Notes under the pieces: model-generated
What the model was told of the DNA's origin: nothing
Database searches by the model: none
What the model saw: only the letters and a program-made list of their open reading frames with translations
In this document: positions 1-7,427 of the stretch, piece by piece
Position numbering within the stretch: position 1 is the stretch's first letter
How the letters are laid out: each line of letters opens with the position of its first letter
Virus record (IMG/VR): IMGVR_UViG_3300046690_000489
Span: 1-36,909 of that record
Length of the DNA stretch: 36,909 bases
Reading direction: 5' to 3' (one strand)
DNA from: a virus
Position numbers and translations under genes: made by a program

Positions 1-30
1 TCGGGTTATTTTCCAGACGCCAGAAACCAC

Positions 31-64
31 AAAACCCCTGATCTCCTTCGAAATCAGGGGTTTT
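31..64. terminator. Host-side terminator of the tRNA-Ser transcript (left junction)
   Basis: A perfect 12-bp inverted repeat (31-42 with 53-64, arms AAAACCCCTGAT and ATCAGGGGTTTT) with T-runs on both strands. It lies just beyond the left core repeat, in the place where the original tRNA-Ser transcript, reading leftward, would have ended before the phage integrated. A diverged version sits beside the right core repeat at 36809-36843. Confidence 0.75.
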
Positions 65-76
65 GCGTATTGAATA

Positions 77-99
77 TGGCGGTGAAGGAGAGATTCGAA
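77..99. repeat. Attachment-site core, left copy
   Basis: This 23-bp sequence begins TGGCGGTGAAGG and ends GATTCGAA. It is repeated exactly and in the same orientation at 36858-36880, where it forms the 3' end of the tRNA-Ser gene including the encoded CCA. To its right the sequence no longer continues into a tRNA T-stem, so this is the truncated copy created by integration. phiCTX is known to integrate in the same way into a serine tRNA gene. Confidence 0.9.
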
Positions 100-173
100 A
101 CCGCCCGATTGCGATTTTCGCGACATCGGCCCCCGGTTTATAAGGGTTTCAGGGCGATAGTTAGCGCGCAAGC

Positions 174-192
174 GGTCCCACGGCGGTCCCAT
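174..192 (+). promoter_or_regulatory. Probable integrase arm-type sites, left arm
   Basis: Two direct copies of GCGGTCCCA(C/T), with their GTCCCA cores at 175-180 and 186-191, exactly 11 bp (one helical turn) apart. They begin about 76 bp from the left core. A matching pair, also 11 bp apart, lies about 80 bp from the right core at 36762-36778. Placement, spacing and orientation fit tyrosine-integrase arm sites; binding is inferred. Confidence 0.6.
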
Positions 193-265
193 GAGTTTGT
201 GCGGCAGTCGAATAAGCCAAGGGCCATGGAGGGGTATCCCTTTTTTCGGGAGCGGCATCGGAAAA

Positions 266-539
266 AGGTAATTTCAGTAACTTAATCAACTGACCGGCCT
301 GAGAGCCTTTATTTGACTGGCCTGCGAGGGATCGGCACAAGGTAATTTTTAAGTAATGTAGAGGTAAGGTTATTACCTTTTAAGGAAGTAATTTTTTGAT
401 TTATCCACCCCTTATAAATCAGTCACTTACGCTCACATTACCTTTTTCATTACTCAAAATTACTTTCTGAAGTAATCCAACAAAGCCAATGAATACGGGG
501 CTTTCAGCGATCCACCGATATCCGAATTACCACATTACT
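266..539. repeat. Array of RGTAAT hexamers (possible origin or protein-binding array)
   Basis: Thirteen copies of the hexamer RGTAAN, eleven of them exactly RGTAAT, in about 275 bp. Plus-strand copies start at 267, 276, 341, 352, 363, 387 and 471; minus-strand copies at 372, 437, 449, 459, 526 and 534. G-type and A-type copies tend to occur as neighbouring pairs, 8-12 bp apart. Two form perfect inverted repeats: AGGTAA with TTACCT (362-378) and ATTACTT with AAGTAAT (459-476). The block is AT-rich in a GC-rich phage and contains a DnaA-like box. An iteron-type origin is the favoured reading. Confidence 0.6.
401..409 (+). promoter_or_regulatory. DnaA-box-like sequence within the hexamer array
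   Basis: TTATCCACC matches the DnaA box TTATCCACA at eight of nine positions. It sits near the middle of the RGTAAT array and beside a T-run and a second AT-rich stretch. One 8/9 match is weak alone but supports an origin in this context. Confidence 0.35.
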
Positions 540-743
540 TTTTTCCGACTGCGCTCCTGAAATTCAGCGCCTGACGGTGCCTCATGTCTGACGAACCAAC
601 GACCCTGGGAAACGCATCGGGTGCCCGATCCTTCGCAGGGATTCGCAGGCTTTTTGCCTCATTCATTCAGTCTCACAAAGCCCAGCCGTGGCTGCGCTCA
701 GCGGATCGCAGGACTGCGGAAAAAAAGACCAATTTAGCCCGCA

Positions 744-762
744 GGCGAGGTGGGGGGACGAC
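744..762 (+). other. P2-like cos (cohesive-end) sequence
   Basis: GGCGAGGTGGGGGGACGAC agrees at 14 of 19 positions with the P2 cohesive end as I remember it (GGCGAGGCGGGGAAAGCAC), including the whole GGCGAGG start and the following GGGG. It is followed at once by the palindrome GGCGCGCGCC (763-772). It lies between attP and the portal gene Q, where P2-like phages have cos. The exact nick positions cannot be read from the sequence. Confidence 0.6.
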
Positions 763-1053
763 GGCGCGCGCCAGGTATGAAAAGGCCTCGCGGCATGACT
801 TGTGGCACGCCCACGCACAAAAGTTCGAGCAGCTCGACTCCTCACGTTTAATCTTCGAAGACCACGATTTCCTGATGCAGAATCCGAAGATGCATTGCGC
901 AACGCTGTGGTCGGTAGCGTTAGTTTGGGAACGGGATAACTAATCGACCAGCATCCGGCGACCCCAAACGAAATCGTTGCGACACGTTTGTGTTTTAGTC
1001 AGAACGCCACTACACCTATTGCTCATCCTAGCCAAGCAATGGAGAGCAGCGAA

Positions 1054-2337
1054 TTGACAGCAGAAATCGCCATTATGAGTCGCACCGCCGTGGTACTTGC
1101 AGCCGACAGTGCAACGACAGTGACCTCTTGGAAGGATGGAATTCAGGAACGGCGATATTTCAAAGGCGCCAATAAACTCTATGAGCTGTCCCGGGCTGCT
1201 CCAGTGGGGCTGATGATTTACGGCTCAGCAGGTATACAAGGCGTACCCTGGGAACTGCCGATAAAGGCATTTCGAGAGTCTCTTGGGAGTCAACAGCACG
1301 ACCATCTAGGAACCTACCCAGAGCGCTTTTTTGAATTTGTTCAGCATCACGACAAATTATTTTCGGAGGAGACGAAACGAACGGCACTGTTTAGCCTGGC
1401 TGGCTCTGCAGCATTCCGTCTGCAAATGCTGATAGCCGAGAAAGCCGGCTTCAACAAAATTGAAGAATTAACAGGAGTGCCATTTGCGGATATCGATGAT
1501 GCCTTAGCCAAGGTGGAGAATGACGTTGAGGCAATGGCCTTGAATGAGCTGCTCGTCGAGGCAGATATCGCCAACGCAACTGCGAAAATTTCCGACGACT
1601 TTATAGCCGTCGCTCCAAACGTGACGACGCTATTTTTGCAGGATCCAACGCGCACGCCTTTGGTCGCTCGATTTGTCGCAACGTTGATAAAGTATGCGGT
1701 CAAAGATTTCTGCAAATTTGCCGATAGGACTGGTGTGGTAATTGCAGGGTATGGGAAGGAAGACTTTTTCCCGACGCTTGAAGTTTTTGAATGCTACGGT
1801 TTTCTCGGTGACCGTCTGATCTGGTCCAGGCAGCCACCTCGGGTGATGGATGCAAGCTCGCCAGCTGTCATCCAACCTTTCGCCACGACGAATATGATCA
1901 ATACGTTCCGTATGGGGGTCGCTCCGGACGTGTTCGAGGCTGTACACGCATCGACAAATAATTCTCTGGCAGATTTTGGTCGGTTGGTAATGTCTGAATG
2001 CGGAGCCGCTACTCCCCTAACGGAGGATCGCTTGCAGGAGATGGTGTCCACCGCACATCAGGACCATACCGACAAATGGGTGCAGGAAATGAGGAATCAG
2101 CATGTCATTCCCCTGTCCAATATTATACATTCGCTGCCTTTACCAGATATGGCTGGGTTGGCAAAGAGCCTCATTGAGCTAGAGTCACTGAAAGAAAGGG
2201 TGACTAAGCCTAGCGAGTCGGTCTCAGGGCCAATAGATGTGGCAGTAATTAGCAAACATGATGGTTTCGTCTGGATTGATAGAAAACATTATTTCAAACC
2301 AGAATTGAATCCCCGTTTTTTTAAACGATCAGAATGA
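1054..2337 (+). CDS. Proteasome-like Ntn-hydrolase, cargo protein of unknown role
   Basis: The start is taken as TTG at 1054, with GGAG at 1041-1044. The frame runs on upstream to 988, but TTG gives the best ribosome binding site and puts Thr directly after Met. After Met removal the chain begins T-A-E-I-A-I, and numbering from that Thr puts the Asp of the proteasome-style stretch AVVLAADSATT at position 17. A later NKL lysine (position 40) could match proteasome Lys33 after a short insertion, and a YGSAG loop follows. Thr1/Asp17/Lys33 is the proteasome beta/HslV catalytic set, normally exposed by cleaving a propeptide; here Met removal alone would suffice. At 427 residues it is about twice the length of HslV, with a C-terminal half I cannot assign. 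It overlaps no phage gene and forms an operon with the next gene. It occupies the phiCTX cytotoxin slot, so defence or lysogenic conversion is plausible but unproven. Confidence 0.7.
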   Translation: MTAEIAIMSRTAVVLAADSATTVTSWKDGIQERRYFKGANKLYELSRAAPVGLMIYGSAGIQGVPWELPIKAFRESLGSQQHDHLGTYPERFFEFVQHHDKLFSEETKRTALFSLAGSAAFRLQMLIAEKAGFNKIEELTGVPFADIDDALAKVENDVEAMALNELLVEADIANATAKISDDFIAVAPNVTTLFLQDPTRTPLVARFVATLIKYAVKDFCKFADRTGVVIAGYGKEDFFPTLEVFECYGFLGDRLIWSRQPPRVMDASSPAVIQPFATTNMINTFRMGVAPDVFEAVHASTNNSLADFGRLVMSECGAATPLTEDRLQEMVSTAHQDHTDKWVQEMRNQHVIPLSNIIHSLPLPDMAGLAKSLIELESLKERVTKPSESVSGPIDVAVISKHDGFVWIDRKHYFKPELNPRFFKRSE

Positions 2338-2348
2338 AGGAGATTGTT

Positions 2349-2540
2349 ATGAATTTCTTAACCTCCCGACCTACGCAAACGGAAATGCTGTCGGCTGCAA
2401 AAGATGCGTTAAGCGAGGAAAACCAGCAAATTCGCCCTGCACGGCAAGAAAGAGAAACCGACGATTATTCTCTTATGCTGAAAAGAGTGGACAGCAAGCC
2501 TAGCGCTCAGGAAATTCTGCAAGCTTTTTCATCACACTGA
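2349..2540 (+). CDS. Small protein co-transcribed with the Ntn-hydrolase
   Basis: 63 residues beginning MNFLTSRP. An ATG at 2334 overlaps the preceding stop, but AAGGAG at 2337-2342 lies six bases before the ATG at 2349, which is the better start. The protein is polar and probably helical, with two similar short segments (PTQTEMLSAAKDAL near residue 8 and PSAQEILQAF near residue 51). It shows no signal peptide or membrane segment. I do not recognise the family. The tight coupling suggests a partner, substrate or inhibitor of the hydrolase. Confidence 0.6.
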   Translation: MNFLTSRPTQTEMLSAAKDALSEENQQIRPARQERETDDYSLMLKRVDSKPSAQEILQAFSSH

Positions 2541-2550
2541 TCGCAGAATG

Positions 2551-2578
2551 AAAAAAACCGCAGATTTGCGGTTTTTTT
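2551..2578. terminator. Bidirectional terminator between cargo module and portal gene
   Basis: AAAAAAACCGCA, a short loop, then TGCGGTTTTTTT: a 12-bp perfect hairpin with T-runs on both strands. It closes the Ntn-hydrolase operon on the plus strand and the P-Q operon on the minus strand, which converge here. Confidence 0.9.
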
Positions 2579-2581
2579 CAT

Positions 2582-3604
2582 TCATTTGTTTGCACCAATC
2601 TCATATGTTTTGAAGCGAACAATTTCCTCCCCCACCCAGTCATTCAGTTGCATCATCCGTGTCTGAATAGGCTCCAACTCATTGGCTACATAGATCTGGG
2701 CTGCCTCCCGAATCGACCCAAACCCACCCGCATTCTGCGGAACAATCCCCATCAACTGCGGCGGTATACGCAGGCTCGCCAACACATCATCCCGAGTCTG
2801 ATTTTTGATGGAGTTGAATTCATCCTTCGCCGCCACCTCGCTGACCGGAATCAGCTGAATCCCATCCTTCTTCCCTGTCGGCGAGTAAACAAACAAATTC
2901 CTGAAATTACCCGGCCCTTTCGATTCCTTGAGTGCCTTGCGCAACGCATCAATGTCCGCCTCGGTCTGCGCCGCATCCGTCATGTACAAAATGAACCCGG
3001 CATGACTCCCGTTCTCGTAGTACTTGCGCCGGAACAGGGTCGCCGACTCGTTCAACAGCGCCGACTGCAAAGCGCTGATCCACTCCGGCAACCCGTAAAT
3101 CTCCTGATGCAGATCCGCCTCACGCAGATGAAAAATGCTGTCAGGCTCAAACGCGTGTTCATCCTTCCACCCCCGGACTTGGTAGAACTGCCCATCCGGC
3201 CCCGCACGCATGTACTTCGCCAACGGCGTTTCCAGCTTCCGAACCCCGCCCAACCGCGAACGCCGCCCTTCCAGATAGCCATTGCCCAGACACAGAAAGT
3301 CCAACGCAAACTGCTCAAACGAAGACCGCGACAACAGCGGATGCGGGATAAACGTCTTGCTCAACAGGTTGCGCTTGAACATCAACCCGGAATGCAGATG
3401 CACGCTGGCCCCAACCGACCGGGCCAGCCCGTCCAGCGACAGCGGCGGCTCATACCAACGCCCGTTGAACCAGCACTCCAGATAGTCGAAAACCTCCCGA
3501 CCACCCAGCACCGGCGTCGGCTCGCCGAAGGAAAACACCTGAGTCCCGGCGCCGGCGGCGGGTGTGGTCGCGGGCAACGTCTGGTTGGCCATTTGTTCGG
3601 TCAT
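2582..3604 (-). CDS. Q: Portal protein (P2 gpQ family)
   Basis: 340 residues, the usual length of P2-family portals. The protein forms the ring at the capsid vertex through which DNA is packaged and to which the tail is joined. Recognisable features are the early FSFGEPTPVL segment, the LPEWISALQSALLNESATLFRRKYYENGSHAGFI block in the middle, and a C-terminal region with RIPPQLMGIVPQNAGGFGS. The start ATG overlaps the stop of the terminase gene P (ATGA), so the two are translationally coupled. Confidence 0.95.
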   Translation of the reverse strand: MTEQMANQTLPATTPAAGAGTQVFSFGEPTPVLGGREVFDYLECWFNGRWYEPPLSLDGLARSVGASVHLHSGLMFKRNLLSKTFIPHPLLSRSSFEQFALDFLCLGNGYLEGRRSRLGGVRKLETPLAKYMRAGPDGQFYQVRGWKDEHAFEPDSIFHLREADLHQEIYGLPEWISALQSALLNESATLFRRKYYENGSHAGFILYMTDAAQTEADIDALRKALKESKGPGNFRNLFVYSPTGKKDGIQLIPVSEVAAKDEFNSIKNQTRDDVLASLRIPPQLMGIVPQNAGGFGSIREAAQIYVANELEPIQTRMMQLNDWVGEEIVRFKTYEIGANK

Positions 3605-5361
3605 CAGTAAATCTCCATACGCCCGGTGTTGGCAGTGGTCTGCCCCTCAAGCGGTTCGTGGTGCAATGCGTGAAAGAGCGCCCAAGCCAGGTCGGCGTGG
3701 CCGGTGTTGTCGTTGCGGCCGGCGGTGTAGGTGTACTGGCGTCCGCCGGCGGTGACGGTTTTGCGGATCGCCATCAGCGACTGGGCCATGTCGGTCCAGC
3801 CGGCGTCGAATTCGAGCCGGCCTTTGTGGATCACGTCGTAGGCCTTGAGTACCAGGCGTGTTTTGACTTCGGGGGAATAGCTGAAGGTGGTCACCGCCGG
3901 GAAGAACTGGCGCACCAGCTGGGCCACGCCGCTGCCCAGACCGGTCACGTCGATGCCGATGTAGGTCACCCAGTAGCGGTCGCAGACGCTCTTGATAAAT
4001 GCGGCCTGCGCGGCGAAGTCCATACCTCGGAACTGGTGGCGCTCGAGGATGCGGAATTTGCCGCCCGGTACCAGCGGCGGCGCAACCACCACCATGCCGG
4101 AACAGTCGCCCGTCTCGGCCGGGTCGTATCCGATCCACACCTGTCGATCGCCGAATGGGCGCATGGCGAACGGTTTGTAGTCCTCGGCCCACTCGACCCA
4201 GCTGTCCACCATGCACGACTGCAACAGGGTCAGCGGAAAGATGCTCGCGCCGTCGTCGACGAACTCACACATCAGTAGGTTGGCGAACGCCTCGGGGCTG
4301 TATTCGCGGCGCAGTTCCTCGATGTCGAACAGGTCGCAACCGCCCCGCTCCGCGTCCAGAATCGTGACGATCTGCCGCCACAATCGATCTTCACAGAACC
4401 GGCCCTGCTGGAGCGCGCCGTGGGAAACATCCACCTTCGTATGCTGCGCGGCGGGCTTGCCCTTGTTGAAGCGCTCGCCAGTCCAGAAGGTGTACGCCTC
4501 GTGCGCCATGCTCGACGGCGTGGAAAAGTAGGTCTTGCGCCACTTTTTGTGCATCGCCATGCCCGAGGCGACTTTGTTCAACTCCTCGAACTTGAACGTC
4601 CAGAAGAATTCATCGAAGTAGAAATTTCCGTGGTAGCCCTGGGCGGTACGCGCGTTCGTACCGAGGAAAAACAGCTCGGCGCCGTTGGGCAAAACGATGG
4701 GATCGCCAGTCAGCTCGACGCCGATAATCTCGCGGCAGAACGCCTGAATGTAGCCCCTGAACAGATAAGCCTGATTCTTTGAAGCCGACAGGAAAATCTG
4801 GTTGCGCCCGGTGTCCAGCGCATCGATGAACGCCTCGCGGGCGAAGTAGTAAGTCGCACCGATCTGCCGGCTCTTGAGAATGACGCGGGTGCGCTGATTG
4901 CCAGCCCGGTACCAGTCTTTCTGATAGTCGAAACAGCCATCGATGAAGGCCTCGCGCAGCAGCTCGATCTGGTCTTCATCAATCTCGTTTTTGACGGCCT
5001 TCTTCTTCGGCTCGGCATTGCGCTTGGCCAGGTTCGGATTGAGGTCGGTTTCGGTACCGCCACCCTGAAAGCGCTGGATTCGCGCCTGCCGCTCCAACTG
5101 CCGGTGCAGCAAATCAATCTCTTTGAAATCGCCGCCGCTTTTCCCTTCCTTGAGGATCAGTTGCACCAACCGCGCTTCCAGCGCCCCGCCGATGCGTTCG
5201 ACGTTATCCGCCCGGTCCCACTCATCGCGAGCCTTCCAGCTGTGTAGCGTTTTTTCCTTTTCGCCCGTAGCCTCGGCTATCTCGCAGATGCGCCAACCCA
5301 TCCAGTAGAGAAACTTGGATTGGCGGCGGGGGTCGATAGGTAGCAGTTCGGTCGTAGTCAT
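3604..5361 (-). CDS. P: Terminase large subunit, ATPase (P2 gpP family)
   Basis: 585 residues, the usual size. It has an N-terminal helix-turn-helix-like region (near residues 25-50, WRICEIAEATGEKEKTLHSW). The ATPase domain follows, with a Walker A-like stretch around KSRQIGATYY (about residue 165) and FYFDEFFWTF as Walker B. A C-terminal nuclease region has IGYDPAETGDCSGMVVVAPP and IGIDVTGLG, supplying acidic residues for metal binding. It powers DNA packaging into the capsid with gpM. No Shine-Dalgarno is visible before the ATG. An Ogr-type dyad lies 48 bp upstream, the same distance as at gene V. Confidence 0.95.
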   Translation of the reverse strand: MTTTELLPIDPRRQSKFLYWMGWRICEIAEATGEKEKTLHSWKARDEWDRADNVERIGGALEARLVQLILKEGKSGGDFKEIDLLHRQLERQARIQRFQGGGTETDLNPNLAKRNAEPKKKAVKNEIDEDQIELLREAFIDGCFDYQKDWYRAGNQRTRVILKSRQIGATYYFAREAFIDALDTGRNQIFLSASKNQAYLFRGYIQAFCREIIGVELTGDPIVLPNGAELFFLGTNARTAQGYHGNFYFDEFFWTFKFEELNKVASGMAMHKKWRKTYFSTPSSMAHEAYTFWTGERFNKGKPAAQHTKVDVSHGALQQGRFCEDRLWRQIVTILDAERGGCDLFDIEELRREYSPEAFANLLMCEFVDDGASIFPLTLLQSCMVDSWVEWAEDYKPFAMRPFGDRQVWIGYDPAETGDCSGMVVVAPPLVPGGKFRILERHQFRGMDFAAQAAFIKSVCDRYWVTYIGIDVTGLGSGVAQLVRQFFPAVTTFSYSPEVKTRLVLKAYDVIHKGRLEFDAGWTDMAQSLMAIRKTVTAGGRQYTYTAGRNDNTGHADLAWALFHALHHEPLEGQTTANTGRMEIY

Positions 5362-5408
5362 GGCCGCGATGCTGCCGCCCGCGCCCGCGACTCAATAGCG
5401 CTGCCCCT

Positions 5409-5427
5409 TGTACCGCCCTGCCCTACA
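5409..5427. promoter_or_regulatory. Putative Ogr-type late activator site between P and O
   Basis: TGTA, 11 bases, TACA. The same dyad with the same spacing occurs before V (12631-12649) and before FI (17199-17217), the other two late operon heads. P2 Ogr/Delta activators are known to bind a TGT-N12-ACA dyad near -55 of late promoters; here the spacing is one base longer. This single dyad lies between the divergent P and O operons. Confidence 0.7.
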
Positions 5428-5530
5428 GTCCTGCCTCATTGCCGCAACTCGCGCGCGTCACGACCATGCCCTTCATCGCAACGCACTGCTCACCCAACAG
5501 CAGGCGCCCCAAGCAATGAGGATTTCCGGC

Positions 5531-6361
5531 ATGAAGAAGTTTCGCAGCAACTGGTTCCGCGTCGCCGTCGAGGGCGCTACCTCGGACAAGCGCATCATCA
5601 AACGTACCTGGCTGGAACAGGCTGCGAAGAACTTCAATCCGTCCACCTACGGCGCCCGCATCTGGCTGGAGCACTACCGTAGTGTGATGCCGGACAGCCC
5701 GTTCAAGGCTTACGGCGACGTGCTGGCCGTGAAGACCGAAGAAGTGGACATCAACGGCCAGAAGAAACTGGCGCTGTTCGCCCAGGTTGAGCCGACGTCC
5801 GATCTGATCGCCATGAACAAGGCGAAGCAGAAGATTTACACGTCCATCGAAATCGACGACAGCTTTGCCGACACCGGCGAGGCCTACATCGTCGGACTGG
5901 CGGTCACCGACTCCCCGGCCAGCCTCGGCACTGATGTCCTGGCGTTCTCCGCGCAGAAGCCGGACGCCAACCCGTTCAAGGATCGCCACTATTCCGCGAC
6001 CTCGATGTTCACCGAAGCGCTGGAAACCGAGCTGACCTTTGAGGAAATCGAGGACAAACCAAGCCTCGGCGCTCAGCTGTTCAGCAAGGTGCAAATCCTG
6101 CTCGGCGGCAAACAGGCCAAGGATGACGCCGAGTTCTCGCAGATCAGCCAAGCCGTCGAAGCCGTCGCCGAGCACGTCAAGGACCTGCCGGACCAACTGG
6201 CCGCCGAGAAAAAATTCTCCGCCGGCCTGAACACCCGGTTGGATCAACTGAGCAAGGACTTCACCGAGTTGAAGGCAAAGCTCTCAAACACCCAAGACCA
6301 CAACCAGAAGAAGCGCCCTCCGGTCACCGGTGGCGACAACCAGGTCATGACCGACTGCTGA
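5531..6361 (+). CDS. O: Capsid scaffolding protein and maturation protease (P2 gpO family)
   Basis: The open frame extends upstream, but the ATG at 5531 has GAGGA eight bases before it. This start also puts the predicted catalytic residues at Asp19, His48 (WLEHYR) and Ser105 (YTSIEI), almost the same as the Asp19/His48/Ser107 triad described for P2 gpO. The N-terminal half is the serine protease that trims capsid, scaffold and portal. The C-terminal half, charged and probably coiled-coil (about residues 195-255), is the internal scaffold. Length is 276 residues. It is the first gene of the plus-strand head operon. Confidence 0.95.
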   Translation: MKKFRSNWFRVAVEGATSDKRIIKRTWLEQAAKNFNPSTYGARIWLEHYRSVMPDSPFKAYGDVLAVKTEEVDINGQKKLALFAQVEPTSDLIAMNKAKQKIYTSIEIDDSFADTGEAYIVGLAVTDSPASLGTDVLAFSAQKPDANPFKDRHYSATSMFTEALETELTFEEIEDKPSLGAQLFSKVQILLGGKQAKDDAEFSQISQAVEAVAEHVKDLPDQLAAEKKFSAGLNTRLDQLSKDFTELKAKLSNTQDHNQKKRPPVTGGDNQVMTDC

Positions 6362-6404
6362 CAGCCGGCCCACCCACAGCCCCGACCCTCGAAGGACGAT
6401 ATTC

Positions 6405-7424
6405 ATGCGTAACGACACTCGCGAACACTTCAACGCTTACCTGAGCCAGTTGGCCCGCCTTAACGGCGTGTCCTCGACCGCCGCCACCTTCGCGGTCGAT
6501 CCGACCGTGCAGCAAACGCTGGAAACCCGCATGCAGGAATCCAGCGAATTCCTTGGCCAGATCGGCATCATCGGCGTCGATGAACTGCAAGGCGAAAAAG
6601 TTGGCCTTGGCGTCAGCAGCACTATCGCCGGCCGTACCGACACCACCGGCAACGGCGTGCGCCAACCTCGCGATGTGTCGTCGCTGGACAAGAAAGGCTA
6701 CGAAGCCAAGCACACCGACTTTGACACCGCGATCCGCTACGCGCAGCTCGACGCCTGGGCGAAGTTCCCCGACTTCCAAGCACGCCTGCGCGATGCGATC
6801 CTCAAGCGCCAGGCCCTCGACCGCATCATGGTCGGCTTCAACGGCGTGAGCGCTGCCGCCACTACTGATCGTCAGGCCAACCCCCTGTTGCAGGACGTCA
6901 ACATCGGCTGGCTTCAGCAGTACCGCAACAACGCCTCGGCGCGCGTACTCAAGGATGGCAAAACCGCCGGTAAGATCGTCATCGGCACCGGCGCAGAAGC
7001 GGACTACAACAACCTCGACGCGTTGGTCTATGACGCAATCGCCAACCTGATCGACCCGTGGCACCGCAAGGATCCGGGCATCGTCGTCATCCTCGGCAGC
7101 AACCTGGTGCACGACAAATATTTCCCGCTGATCAACAAGGAACAGCCGGCCACCGAAAAATTGGCGACCGACATGATTCTTTCGCAAAAGCGCATGGGCG
7201 GTAAGCAGCCGGTCGAAGTGCCGTACGTGCCCGACGGTGCTGCACTAATCACCACGCTGAGCAACCTCGCCATCTACTGGCAGATCGGCGGACGCCGTCG
7301 CTACGTGAAGGAAGCGCCGGAAAAGAACCGCGTCGAGAACTACGAATCCAGCAACGACGCCTATGTCGTCGAGGATTACGGCCTCGGATGCCTGGTCGAG
7401 AACATCGAGCTTGAAGGGGCATAA
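6405..7424 (+). CDS. N: Major capsid protein (P2 gpN family)
   Basis: 339 residues, typical of the family, with AAGGA placed correctly before the ATG. It carries the expected N-terminal region that gpO removes on maturation (MRNDTREHFNAYLSQLARLNGV) and the gpN-like central part with VSSLDKKGYEAKHTDFDT. It forms the HK97-fold icosahedral shell. It lies directly after the scaffold gene and four bases before the terminase small subunit gene. Confidence 0.97.
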   Translation: MRNDTREHFNAYLSQLARLNGVSSTAATFAVDPTVQQTLETRMQESSEFLGQIGIIGVDELQGEKVGLGVSSTIAGRTDTTGNGVRQPRDVSSLDKKGYEAKHTDFDTAIRYAQLDAWAKFPDFQARLRDAILKRQALDRIMVGFNGVSAAATTDRQANPLLQDVNIGWLQQYRNNASARVLKDGKTAGKIVIGTGAEADYNNLDALVYDAIANLIDPWHRKDPGIVVILGSNLVHDKYFPLINKEQPATEKLATDMILSQKRMGGKQPVEVPYVPDGAALITTLSNLAIYWQIGGRRRYVKEAPEKNRVENYESSNDAYVVEDYGLGCLVENIELEGA

Positions 7425-7427
7425 GCC

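Larger units (their letters stand above)
100..1053. other. attP-cos region without a convincing gene
   Basis: Nearly 1 kb between the attachment core and the first cargo gene. It holds the paired GTCCCA boxes, the RGTAAT array with a DnaA-like box, and the cos-like sequence. The longest open frame (584-943) has no good ribosome binding site, reads through the cos-like sequence, and its arginine-rich product resembles no protein known to me, so it is treated as non-coding. The attP-cos-cargo order is the one described for phiCTX, where the ctx cytotoxin gene takes the cargo place. Confidence 0.7.

Noticed and set aside
70-285. 71-codon open frame across the left att core
   Set aside because: Begins in the tRNA-derived core and runs through the arm sites; no ribosome binding site.
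266-540. Repeat array as a possible CRISPR
   Set aside because: The repeats are hexamers in both orientations with irregular short gaps; no spacer-length unit.
584-943. 119-codon open frame in the left region
   Set aside because: No good ribosome binding site, arginine-rich low-complexity product, and it crosses the cos-like sequence; treated as accidental.
988-1053. Longer N-terminus for the Ntn-hydrolase
   Set aside because: The upstream codons lack a ribosome binding site and would bury the threonine that matches the catalytic position; TTG at 1054 fits better.
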